Of a stretch of 64,000 nucleotides of DNA, positions 25,052 to 33,228 are shown one piece after another. The DNA is from Meishania litoralis (GTDB lineage: Bacteria; Bacteroidota; Bacteroidia; Flavobacteriales; Flavobacteriaceae). The notes beneath the pieces are model-generated. The model was not told where the DNA came from. It worked only from the letters and a program-made list of their open reading frames with translations, and ran no database searches. The first letter of the stretch is position 1, and the number at the start of each line of letters is the position of its first letter. The stretch spans positions 372,001-436,000 of the forward strand of contig NZ_JBHFPV010000002.1 in the NCBI RefSeq assembly GCF_042611095.1, in the 5' to 3' direction. Made by a program: the position numbers and the translations under genes.

Positions 25052-25672
25052 TCAAAATATATCAAGGCCCCCTTTGCCCTCACGGATTATCTCCGGTTCA
25101 TTGCTCGATAGGTCGATTACCGTAGAGGCCACATTGCCACCATAGCCACCATCGACCACAACATCTACCAAATTCTTCCATTTTTCAAAAATCAGTTCCG
25201 GGTCGGTCGTGTATTCAAGTAATTCATCCTCATCACGTATCGATGTAGAGACTATTGGATTGCCAAGACCTTCCACCAGAGCCTTCGCAATGGCGTTGTC
25301 GGGCACCCGAATACCGACGGTCTTTTTCTTTTTAAAATCTTTCGGCAGGTTATTGTTTCCTGGAAGGATAAAAGTATAGGGCCCGGGCAAAGCACGTTTC
25401 AAAATTTTGAAAGTAGGTGTATCGATTTGCCTGATATAATCTGAAAGGTTACTTAGATCGGCGCAAATAAAAGACCAATTAGCCTTGGCGAGCTTGATTC
25501 CTTTGATCCTCGCAATACGCTCCAAAGCCTTGGTATTCGTAATATCGCAGCCCAAGCCATATACGGTATCGGTGGGATAAATGATTAAACCGCCCTTTTG
25601 AAGTATCTTAACAACACGCATAACCTCTTTTGGGTTAGGGTTCTCTTCATATATCTTAATGAAATCGGCCAT
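25052..25672 (-). CDS. L-threonylcarbamoyladenylate synthase (Sua5/YciO/YrdC family)
   Basis: 206 residues, the length of the YrdC/YciO domain without the Sua5 extension. It makes threonylcarbamoyl-AMP from threonine, bicarbonate and ATP for the t6A37 modification of tRNA. Typical elements are GGLIIYPTDTVYGLGCDITN (about 30-49), KANWSFICADLSNLSDY, LPGPYTFILPG and VGIRVPDN. Because YciO paralogues look alike, the t6A assignment is probable rather than certain. ATG 25672 (MADFIKIYEENP) was preferred over a TTG at 25681. Confidence 0.88.
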   Translation of the reverse strand: MADFIKIYEENPNPKEVMRVVKILQKGGLIIYPTDTVYGLGCDITNTKALERIARIKGIKLAKANWSFICADLSNLSDYIRQIDTPTFKILKRALPGPYTFILPGNNNLPKDFKKKKTVGIRVPDNAIAKALVEGLGNPIVSTSIRDEDELLEYTTDPELIFEKWKNLVDVVVDGGYGGNVASTVIDLSSNEPEIIREGKGGLDIF

Positions 25673-25844
25673 TACAATCAACTATTCACAGCTAAATTAA
25701 TTTATTGTTCGGTTATTATTAATACATTTGAATATTAGATTCTCTTTATAACATACACATCAGGAAGTTTTCGACTTCCCTTCCAAGGCATCACGACTTC
25801 TTATGATGCCGAATTTTCAGTACAATGGTTTTATAAAGAGAAAG

Positions 25845-26489
25845 ATGAAAGATACTACAAAAATTGCCGTTGTCGGCGGTACAGGAAAATCAGGTCGCTA
25901 CCTCGTACAAGAATTATTAAAACGGAAATTCCGTTTTAAAATCCTGATCAGAAATCCAGACAATTTTAAAATAGAAAGTCCATTAGTAGAAGCCATCGTA
26001 GGAGATGTTTCAAACCTTGAAACGGTACGGTCGCTGATCCAGGGTTGTGATGCCGCAATCAGTTGTTTGGGTTGGGGTACGCCCCCAAGTCCGAACACCA
26101 TTTTTGGTACAGCAACACAGAACATACTTCAAGCGATGCTTGATTACAGTAAAAGACGTTACATTGTGCTTTCCGGTCTGCATGTAGACACTCCTTACGA
26201 TCAAAAATCGGTAAAGACCGGCATGGCGACACAATGGATGTACGAAAACTATCCAGATTTCACCAAAGACAGGCAGTTGGAGTATGAGACACTGGTAAAA
26301 AGTGATTCTGATTGGACATTGATAAGACTTCCCGTAATCGAATTGACGGAAGAAAGACGCGGTATAATAACCAGTCTCGAGGATTGTTTGGGCGACAGGA
26401 TCAGTACAACTGATCTTGCTGATTTTCTTATCGAACAATTGAAACAATCAACCTTTATTCAAAAGGCCCCTTTTTTGGCTAATATTTAA
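25845..26489 (+). CDS. NAD(P)-binding atypical short-chain dehydrogenase-like protein
   Basis: 214 residues. The Rossmann motif KIAVVGGTGKSGRYLVQELL (GGTGxxG) stands at the N-terminus, and DAAISCLGWG and RYIVLSGLHVD follow as in NmrA/SDR_a5 NAD(P)H-binding proteins. The middle (QLEYETLVKSDSDWTLIRLP) matches the TxxRP-like stretch of that group. Substrate unknown; such proteins act as flavin/quinone reductases or redox sensors. ATG 25845 gives the normal start; two upstream codons (25803, 25806) would add a 14-residue basic extension. A terminator hairpin is shared with the convergent DUF1801 gene. Confidence 0.82.
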   Translation: MKDTTKIAVVGGTGKSGRYLVQELLKRKFRFKILIRNPDNFKIESPLVEAIVGDVSNLETVRSLIQGCDAAISCLGWGTPPSPNTIFGTATQNILQAMLDYSKRRYIVLSGLHVDTPYDQKSVKTGMATQWMYENYPDFTKDRQLEYETLVKSDSDWTLIRLPVIELTEERRGIITSLEDCLGDRISTTDLADFLIEQLKQSTFIQKAPFLANI

Positions 26490-26495
26490 TTTTTT

Positions 26496-26534
26496 ACAAA
26501 GCCCCTAAATCTTCAAACGATTTCGGGGCTTTGT
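26496..26534. terminator. Bidirectional terminator hairpin
   Basis: ACAAAGCCCC (26496-26505) pairs with GGGGCTTTGT (26525-26534) around a 19-base loop that holds a small inner pairing (AAATC/GATTT). It lies between the convergent dehydrogenase-like and DUF1801 genes. Confidence 0.8.
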
Positions 26535-26893
26535 CAATTTTTTGAAATTCGAACAGCTTCTTCGATTAAAGCTACCAAAATCTTGTCATCGGGCAAGTCC
26601 GATAATTTCGTAATCCCTTTTATCCCTTTCATCATTGACTTTTCGCCAATATTCTCAAGAACTCCTTTGGGATCCTTTAATGATTTGCCTTGGTAGAACA
26701 TAAAATTCACATGTTTTTTAAACGCCATGATACTGCACACGTTTTTTTCGCCGTACTCAAAATTAGGGGCGTTCCATTTTATGTTTTCTACAATCTCTGG
26801 TAAAGCTTTTTGAACGAGGGCCCGTAAATGGATAATTATCGGCTGTGTGCCGACCGAAGCCCTCTTTATGTAATTATCAACCGCTTCATTCAT
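26534..26893 (-). CDS. DUF1801 domain protein (YdhG-like)
   Basis: 119 residues. The DUF1801 pattern is seen as a helix with LRALVQKALPEIVENIKWNAPNFEY followed by CSIMAFKKHVNFMFYQGKSLKDP. The family is small, cytoplasmic and of unknown function; some members were linked to iron or stress in Firmicutes, which cannot be transferred here. It follows the VOC protein gene on the same strand with a 55-base gap and may be cotranscribed with it. Confidence 0.83.
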   Translation of the reverse strand: MNEAVDNYIKRASVGTQPIIIHLRALVQKALPEIVENIKWNAPNFEYGEKNVCSIMAFKKHVNFMFYQGKSLKDPKGVLENIGEKSMMKGIKGITKLSDLPDDKILVALIEEAVRISKN

Positions 26894-26948
26894 AAAAGCA
26901 AAGTTTAAATTTCATTACAGGTCGTTTTAAGATTGATTGATAAACTCC

Positions 26949-27326
26949 TTATTTTAAAGAATGCAATCCGAACATATTTCCTTCGGTATCATTACATAGA
27001 CTAATAAAACCATACTCGCCAATGGACATTTTAGGGGTAATAATTCTTCCGCCGGCATTTGAGACCCTGCTTTCCTCAATCGAACAATCTTCGGACATGA
27101 AATAAACGATGACGCTATTGGCGCCGGCCTTTACGTCATTCATATGAACCAACGCACCCGATGAACCGTGTTGCTCCATATCTGCGGGAAAAGCCAACAT
27201 AAGTAACTCATCTTTGGTGGGGTTTTGTAATTCGGTCAACTGCACGTCAAGCACTTTTTCATAAAATTTTTGGGCCCTATTGAGATCATCCACATAAATC
27301 TCGAACCAACCGACAGGATTTTTCAT
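26949..27326 (-). CDS. VOC family (glyoxalase/bleomycin-resistance-like) protein
   Basis: 125 residues with the two beta-alpha-beta-beta-beta units of the vicinal oxygen chelate fold: GWFEIYVDDLNRAQKFYEKVL at the N-terminus and SNAGGRIITPKMSIGEYGFISLCNDTEGNMFGLHS at the end. The closing DTEGNMFGL is typical of the family. The metal ligands and substrate cannot be assigned. Lies between the Crp/Fnr regulator and the DUF1801 gene, all on the minus strand. Confidence 0.85.
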   Translation of the reverse strand: MKNPVGWFEIYVDDLNRAQKFYEKVLDVQLTELQNPTKDELLMLAFPADMEQHGSSGALVHMNDVKAGANSVIVYFMSEDCSIEESRVSNAGGRIITPKMSIGEYGFISLCNDTEGNMFGLHSLK

Positions 27327-27405
27327 TTGCTATAAACTTTAAATTAGTGCTTCAATTTACTAAGCCATCATTAAAGTAAACTTGACCTATGGCAAGAAAT
27401 GGAGG

Positions 27406-27984
27406 CTATGTTCGTGCGGTTGCTTTGCGGATACGGCTTAATGAAGAATCGGTAATTCCCAAATAGGAAGCAATATGTTTAAGAGGTGCGTTTTGAATGA
27501 CCAATGGTTTTTCTTCCAACAATTTATGGTATCGTTTCATGGCCGAATCGGTAATCATCGAAATTGCCCGCTGCTTTGACTCAAAAAGGCTTTGCGACAT
27601 CCAAGCACGGCCCCATTCGCTAAAGCCTGCTATGGAATGGTATATATTCTGAAAATCATCGAAATCGATTTTCCAACAAATGCAATCTGTCAAGACCTGA
27701 ATATTTTCCTTAGAGGGAATGCGTTGGAAAAGCGACGATACTTCAATGATGATTTCATTCTGGGCAAAAAAATTGGTGGTAATATCGTTACCGTTATAAT
27801 CATAAACGAAAGAACGCGCAAGGCCTTCTTCAAGTATAAGATATTCGTCAGCGACCAGCCCCTCTTTGAGCACAAAATCACCTTTTCTGAAGTATACTTT
27901 TTTATGTAAGGCGCATATGGTACCTATTTCCTCCCTAGATAGAAGGGGATGTTCATAAACTTGTAACAATAGGCCATTGTCCAT
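27406..27984 (-). CDS. Crp/Fnr family transcriptional regulator
   Basis: 192 residues. A cyclic-nucleotide-binding-like beta-roll (about 20-115, FVLKEGLVADEYLILEEGLARSF) is joined by a long helix to a C-terminal helix-turn-helix (about 160-192, PLKHIASYLGITDSSLSRIRK). The cAMP phosphate-binding Arg/Ser motif is absent, as in many Bacteroidota Crp-like proteins, so the ligand is unknown. The start is 8 bases downstream of the GH16 stop, so the two are probably translated from one mRNA and the regulator may sense laminarin-related or stress conditions (inference). Confidence 0.87.
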   Translation of the reverse strand: MDNGLLLQVYEHPLLSREEIGTICALHKKVYFRKGDFVLKEGLVADEYLILEEGLARSFVYDYNGNDITTNFFAQNEIIIEVSSLFQRIPSKENIQVLTDCICWKIDFDDFQNIYHSIAGFSEWGRAWMSQSLFESKQRAISMITDSAMKRYHKLLEEKPLVIQNAPLKHIASYLGITDSSLSRIRKATART

Positions 27985-27992
27985 AAATACTT

Positions 27993-28874
27993 CTATTTGA
28001 CCTGGTAGACCCTGACATAATCAACTTCCATAACGGCCGGAAAAATGGAGTCGTCCACACCCTCCATACCGCCCCAGTTGCCGCCTACTGCAATATTCAT
28101 CAAAAAGTAAAAAGGCTGGTTGAAAGGCCAGTTATCGACATTGGAAACGGCAGAACGCAAAAAATTTAGTTTCACATTTCCTGGATCGTCAATATAGAAT
28201 TTCAGGTATTTGTCCGTCCAAAGTAGTCCATAGACGTGAAATTCTTCTTCAATGGACGCAAGTTCGACCGCTCCTGAAGTGACCTGTGTACCGCTAATAT
28301 GGTTGTTCGCGGTACTGTGAATGGTAAAATGTACCTTGTTCGGGTCAAAACTCACATATTCCATTATATCGATTTCCCCACATGCGGGCCATCCAGCGGT
28401 TTCAATGTTCGAACCCAACATCCACAATGCCGACCAGATACCGTTACCGCGATGATCGGGTATTTTTGCCCGAATTTCCATTTTTCCATACCGGAACGAT
28501 TTCTTACTGTTCAATCGCGCAGAGGTATAATTGGCCGATCCGCTGGCCTCTTTTTTAGCAATGATCTTAAGGGTGCCATCGCCGACTTCCACATTATTAT
28601 CGGCCACATAATCCTGTAGTTCATTATTGCCCCATCCGTGTGATCCGGTCTCAAAAACCCAATTTTCTGAAGAAAGCTCCGTACCATCGAATTCATCGCT
28701 CCATACCAATTCGGCATCGTTCCAATAGTCGGCCGCAAAAACATCGTCGATTTCAACAGTTGTTGCGTCGTCGTCTTCATTTTGAACTGGAATTTCCTGT
28801 CCTTGGGCACCATCGTTGCCACATCCTAATGAAAATAGCGCGGCCAATAGCACGAACAAAGGTTTTCTTGACAT
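27993..28874 (-). CDS. GH16 family beta-glucanase lipoprotein (laminarinase-like)
   Basis: 293 residues. Lipoprotein signal with lipobox LGC (Cys18) and an acidic linker (about 25-48) suggesting surface display. The GH16 domain (about 52-293) has the retaining active site GEIDIMEYV with nucleophile Glu167, Asp169 and acid/base Glu172 (ExDxxE with the extra Met of beta-bulge laminarinases). Substrate-site aromatics are present (SHGWGNNELQDY, GIWSALWMLG). The most likely substrate is beta-1,3-glucan (laminarin). It starts 19 bases after uvrD ends and is followed by the Crp/Fnr gene at 8 bases. Confidence 0.92.
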   Translation of the reverse strand: MSRKPLFVLLAALFSLGCGNDGAQGQEIPVQNEDDDATTVEIDDVFAADYWNDAELVWSDEFDGTELSSENWVFETGSHGWGNNELQDYVADNNVEVGDGTLKIIAKKEASGSANYTSARLNSKKSFRYGKMEIRAKIPDHRGNGIWSALWMLGSNIETAGWPACGEIDIMEYVSFDPNKVHFTIHSTANNHISGTQVTSGAVELASIEEEFHVYGLLWTDKYLKFYIDDPGNVKLNFLRSAVSNVDNWPFNQPFYFLMNIAVGGNWGGMEGVDDSIFPAVMEVDYVRVYQVK

Positions 28875-28893
28875 AAATGAACTTATTTAATGG

Positions 28894-31221
28894 TTAATTC
28901 AACACTTCCAATTTAGCAAAACGCAACAACAGTTTCTTAACCTCTCCTTTCTCAAATTTGATCTCTGCTTTTTTGTCGTTACCGATGCCTTCGATCTTCA
29001 ATACCTTACCTCTACCGAACCGTGTATGGTTTACCAGTGAACCTTCTGCAAGGTTCGGGTCAACGGTATTGCCGTTGCCGATGGGCTGTGCCAATTGCGG
29101 CTTGAGTTTTCTAAGTTTGCGCAATTGACTCTCGTTGGGCTTTCGAATACTGGGCGGATTTGTATTTTTAGGCTTCGTCTGGCGTAATCTACTTTTGTCG
29201 ACCTCGCCAAAAATATCGGTATCGATCAACGATTTGTATCGGTAGGTGTTTTCGATCGGGGTCAGGTTCTCGACATATTGTTCATCGATTTCTTCCAAAA
29301 ATCTACTGGGTTCGGCATCGATAAGCTTGCCCCATCGATAGCGGTTCTGCGTATAGGTCAAATAAGCTTCTTTTTCAGCTCTAGTCAGCGCTACATAGAA
29401 CAACCTTCGTTCTTCTTCCAACTCACTGCGGGTATTCATGCTCATTGCGGACGGAAATAGATCTTCCTCCATTCCGACAATATACACATAAGGGAACTCA
29501 AGGCCTTTCGCAAGATGAATGGTCATAAGGGCCACGCGGTCTTCATCTCCGGTTTCCTTATCGAGATCTGTTGCCAACGCGACATCCTCTAAAAACTCCC
29601 CGATATCGCCTGTCGCATCTGCCAACTCTTTTTGTCCTTCCACAAAATCCTTTATTCCATTCAAAAGTTCCTCAATATTTTCCATCCGGGCAATACCTTC
29701 GGGAGTGCCATCTTTTTTGAACTCCAATAGAATGCCTGTTTTTTTGGCAACATGTTCGGCAAGTACAAAGGCATCGGCACCTTCGTTCATTATCTGAAAG
29801 CTTTTGATCATGGTAACGAAATCGTGCAGCCTGTTTTTGGTTCCGGCGTTGATTTTCAGGTCGATCTTATCAAGATTTTCCATAACCTCGAAAATGGATC
29901 TTCCATAATGGTTTGCCGCGACAACCAATCTATCGACGGTTGTTTGCCCTATTCCTCTTGCAGGGAAATTAATCACCCGTTTCAGGGCTTCCTCGTCTTT
30001 AGGGTTGACGACCAATCGCAGATACGACAAAACGTCCTTTATTTCTTTGCGCTGGTAAAACGATAACCCCCCGTAAATGCGATACGGAATATCTCTTTTA
30101 CGCAGGGCATCTTCAATGGCCCTTGACTGCGAATTGGTACGGTACAATACGGCAAAGTTTCCATTTGGCAATTGCCGTTGCATCTTGTTCTCAAAAATGG
30201 AACCGGCCACGAAACGACCTTCTTCGGCGTCGGTAATGCTTCGGTGTATTTTAATGGCGGCACCTGCTTCATTGGCCGTCCAAACGACCTTCTCCAATTG
30301 GTTCTTGTTCTTGGAAATAATCGAGTTGGCCGCATTCACGATATTTTTGGTAGATCGGTAGTTTTGCTCCAAACGATAGACGCCGACATCGTTATAATCT
30401 CTTTGAAAATTCAGGATGTTGCTGATATTCGCCCCCCGAAAGGAATAGATGCTCTGGGCGTCATCACCGACGACACAGATATTCTGATATCGGTCAGACA
30501 ATGCCTTTACGATCAAATACTGAGAGTGGTTCGTATCTTGGTACTCATCGACAAGAATATATTTGAAACGCTCTTGATATTTCATCAATACCTCGGGAAA
30601 GCGATTGAGCAGTTCGTTGGTCCGCAATAGCAGATCATCAAAATCCATGGCCCCGGCCTTAAAGCAGCGGTCGACATATTCTTGGTAAATCTCTCCTGTA
30701 CGTGGCCGTTTGGCCATGGCATCTGCCTCGACCAATTCAGGATTGTTGAAATAGGCCTTGACCGTTATCAAACTGTTCTTATAGGAAGAAATGCGGTTTT
30801 GAATCTGTTTGTACTTATAAACATCTTTATCAAGTCCCATCTCCCTAATTATCGAGGCGATCAATCGTTGCGAATCTTGCGTATCGTAAATTGTGAAGTT
30901 GCTGGGAAAACCCAACTTGTCCCCATCGAAACGCAGAAGTTTGGCAAACACTGAATGAAAGGTTCCCATCCAAAGATTCTTTGCTTCCGAATTGCCAACG
31001 ATATCCGCGATTCTTTTTTTCATTTCTCGGGCGGCCTTATTGGTAAAGGTCAAAGCGAGGATATTGAAGGAATCTACCCCCTGCTCCATCAAATGGGCAA
31101 TACGATAGGTCAGAACCCTGGTCTTACCGGATCCGGCGCCCGCAATTACCATAAGAGGTCCGTCTTTATGTAAAACCGGGGCTCTCTGGGCCTCGTTCAA
31201 TTCATCTAAAAAAGTACTCAA
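28894..31221 (-). CDS. UvrD/PcrA-type ATP-dependent DNA helicase
   Basis: 775 residues, superfamily 1A. Motifs in order: Q-motif LNEAQRAPV, Walker A AGAGSGKTRVLTYRI (about 27-41), ALTFTNKAAREMKKRI (Ia), LVDEYQDTN (II, about 222), VGDDAQSIYSFRGA (III), LEQNYRST (IV), TIHLAKGLEFPYVYI (V) and VALTRAEKEAYL (VI). The C-terminal part has a basic linker and a Tudor-like end (GSLVNHTRFGRGKVLKIEG) seen in PcrA. It unwinds DNA in excision and mismatch repair and removes RecA or RNA polymerase. It could be called uvrD or pcrA. Confidence 0.95.
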   Translation of the reverse strand: MSTFLDELNEAQRAPVLHKDGPLMVIAGAGSGKTRVLTYRIAHLMEQGVDSFNILALTFTNKAAREMKKRIADIVGNSEAKNLWMGTFHSVFAKLLRFDGDKLGFPSNFTIYDTQDSQRLIASIIREMGLDKDVYKYKQIQNRISSYKNSLITVKAYFNNPELVEADAMAKRPRTGEIYQEYVDRCFKAGAMDFDDLLLRTNELLNRFPEVLMKYQERFKYILVDEYQDTNHSQYLIVKALSDRYQNICVVGDDAQSIYSFRGANISNILNFQRDYNDVGVYRLEQNYRSTKNIVNAANSIISKNKNQLEKVVWTANEAGAAIKIHRSITDAEEGRFVAGSIFENKMQRQLPNGNFAVLYRTNSQSRAIEDALRKRDIPYRIYGGLSFYQRKEIKDVLSYLRLVVNPKDEEALKRVINFPARGIGQTTVDRLVVAANHYGRSIFEVMENLDKIDLKINAGTKNRLHDFVTMIKSFQIMNEGADAFVLAEHVAKKTGILLEFKKDGTPEGIARMENIEELLNGIKDFVEGQKELADATGDIGEFLEDVALATDLDKETGDEDRVALMTIHLAKGLEFPYVYIVGMEEDLFPSAMSMNTRSELEEERRLFYVALTRAEKEAYLTYTQNRYRWGKLIDAEPSRFLEEIDEQYVENLTPIENTYRYKSLIDTDIFGEVDKSRLRQTKPKNTNPPSIRKPNESQLRKLRKLKPQLAQPIGNGNTVDPNLAEGSLVNHTRFGRGKVLKIEGIGNDKKAEIKFEKGEVKKLLLRFAKLEVLN

Positions 31222-31352
31222 AAGCTATCGGTATTTAGATCCGTGAATTTAGCCATAATTACCCTGTTCGAAAAATCTGATTTCGACAATTATGTGCAAC
31301 CAAAAGGTATTTCTTTTGAATTTGAATATATTTAGGGAGTTAATTCAAATCA

Positions 31353-31898
31353 ATGACAAAAGTTGTACGTTATCCCATATTTCTATTCCTGTTTTTTTTG
31401 ACAACCGCGTCATTTTCCCAAAAGAAATCCGACGGTCCTATAATATCAGGGTTTGGAGAAGTTTTTATGATCGAAAACCCCGATTTCAAGGTTGATCCTA
31501 CCCAAGAATACAAAGCTGTGTTCGACATTATGAATTCGCCAGAATCGCATGACGCCCTGAATCGAAGTATCGAAACCGCCGCTCGTTTTTTGAACATGCA
31601 TGCGCAGGCCGGGGTACCCAAAGACAAGTTGAGAGCTGCTATTGTTGTACATAATGCCGCATCGAAAGACATTATCACCAACGAAGCCTATCAAAAAAGA
31701 TATGGCAGTGACAATCCGAATTCAGGATTGATCCAGGCCCTATTGGATGCCGATGTACAGGTTATATTTTGTGGCCAATCGTCAGCGGCAAGAAACTTTC
31801 CGAAAGAAGAACTTATTGAAGGGGTACAATTGGCCCTATCGGCCATGACCGTTTTAATAGACTTACAAAACCAAGGTTACAGACTAATTAAATTTTAA
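31353..31898 (+). CDS. Exported DsrE/DsrF-like sulfur-relay-fold protein
   Basis: 181 residues with a signal peptide (about 1-22, ending ASFSQ). The DsrE-like fold follows: KAVFDIMNSPESHDALNRSI, KLRAAIVVHNAASKDIIT and a closing ALSAMTVLIDLQNQGYRLIKF. A single Cys stands at FCGQSSAAR, the position of the persulfide-carrying Cys in DsrE proteins. Known DsrE partners act in the cytoplasm; here the protein is exported, so its role is open. Starts an operon with the M20 amidohydrolase (8-base gap) and the FMN glutamate-synthase-like gene. Confidence 0.82.
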   Translation: MTKVVRYPIFLFLFFLTTASFSQKKSDGPIISGFGEVFMIENPDFKVDPTQEYKAVFDIMNSPESHDALNRSIETAARFLNMHAQAGVPKDKLRAAIVVHNAASKDIITNEAYQKRYGSDNPNSGLIQALLDADVQVIFCGQSSAARNFPKEELIEGVQLALSAMTVLIDLQNQGYRLIKF

Positions 31899-31906
31899 AC
31901 GCAGAT

Positions 31907-33217
31907 ATGAAAAAGTTTATGTTTTTATGGGCACTCTTTTTTGCCTTTTCAGGTTTTTCGCAACACTCAAAATTCGATAAGGATTATTCGGACATCGAAC
32001 CTCAAGTGATAGAATGGCGAAGGTACTTTCATCAAAATCCGGAGCTTTCGAACCGTGAGTTCAAGACCGCCGAGAAAATTGCGGAGCATTTGAAGTCTTT
32101 GGGCATTGAAGTCGAAACGGAAATAGCCCATACCGGCGTTGTGGGAATATTGAAAGGGAAAAAACCGGGCAAGGTGGTGGCACTAAGGGCCGATATTGAT
32201 GCCCTTCCCGTTCTCGAACGCAATGAACTACCGTTCAAATCCACGGCCAAAGGGGAGTTTATGGGCGAAGAAGTTCCCGTAATGCACGCATGCGGACATG
32301 ATACCCATACCGCTATTCTAATGGGTGTGGCCGAAGTGCTTTCAAAAAACAAGGATAAAATCAAGGGTACGGTCAAGTTTATCTTTCAACCTGCCGAGGA
32401 AGGGCCGCCACCGGGCGAAGAAGGTGGGGCATTGCTGATGGTCAAGGAAGGCGTTTTGAAAAACCCCGACGTAGATGCTATCTTCGGACTCCATATCAAT
32501 TCACAAACACCCGTAGGCGTAATTCGTTACAAGTCAGGAGGTACCATGGCCGCTGCTCAAAGTTTTACCATCAAAGTAAAGGGAAAGCAAAGCCATGGCT
32601 CTCAACCTTGGTCAGGGGTGGATCCCATTTTGATCAGTGCCAAAATTATCGATGGCCTACAGACCATCATTAGTCGTGAAACAAATTTGACAAACGAAGC
32701 GGCAGTAATAACGGTGGGCAAAATCACTAGTGGCGTGCGCTTTAATATCATACCTGAAAGTGCAGAAATGATCGGTACCATCAGAACTTTGGATTATGAT
32801 ATGAAAGACCATATCAACAAACGAATGAAAGAAATGGTCGCGACCATTGCCAAGGCCTACGGCGGTGAGGCAACCTGTGAAATCAACGATGCTACCGATA
32901 TCACCTTTAACAACCCCGAGTTAGTAGAACAGATGTTACCGACTTTGAAGCGCGTTGCCGGAGATGAAAATATTGTGACCCAGAAGGCCATAACCGGAGC
33001 CGAGGACTTCTCTTATTTTCAACGTGAGGTGCCAGGTTTCTTTTTCTTCTTGGGAGGAATGACTCCTGGGAATACCGAGTCTTTTCCGCATCACACTCCA
33101 GATTTTCTTATCGATGACAGCGGTTTGATCCTTGGCGTTAAGGCCCTGACAGAAATGAGCCTTGATTATTTGAATAGTCCCAAAACCCCAACATTGCCCG
33201 CAAACGTCAAAGGTTAG
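31907..33217 (+). CDS. M20D family amidohydrolase (N-acyl amino acid hydrolase-like), exported
   Basis: 436 residues with a signal peptide (about 1-18, SGFSQ). Metal-binding motifs of the IAA-amino-acid/hippurate hydrolase group are seen: HACGHDTHTAILMG (about 125-138, Cys and His ligands), FQPAEEGPPPGEEGG (about 162-176, catalytic Glu and ligand), HGSQPW in the lid domain, and TGAEDFSYF near the end. It should release amino acids from N-acyl or amide conjugates in the periplasm. The gene is the middle of a tight three-gene operon. Confidence 0.9.
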   Translation: MKKFMFLWALFFAFSGFSQHSKFDKDYSDIEPQVIEWRRYFHQNPELSNREFKTAEKIAEHLKSLGIEVETEIAHTGVVGILKGKKPGKVVALRADIDALPVLERNELPFKSTAKGEFMGEEVPVMHACGHDTHTAILMGVAEVLSKNKDKIKGTVKFIFQPAEEGPPPGEEGGALLMVKEGVLKNPDVDAIFGLHINSQTPVGVIRYKSGGTMAAAQSFTIKVKGKQSHGSQPWSGVDPILISAKIIDGLQTIISRETNLTNEAAVITVGKITSGVRFNIIPESAEMIGTIRTLDYDMKDHINKRMKEMVATIAKAYGGEATCEINDATDITFNNPELVEQMLPTLKRVAGDENIVTQKAITGAEDFSYFQREVPGFFFFLGGMTPGNTESFPHHTPDFLIDDSGLILGVKALTEMSLDYLNSPKTPTLPANVKG

Positions 33218-33228
33218 TACTGATTGTA

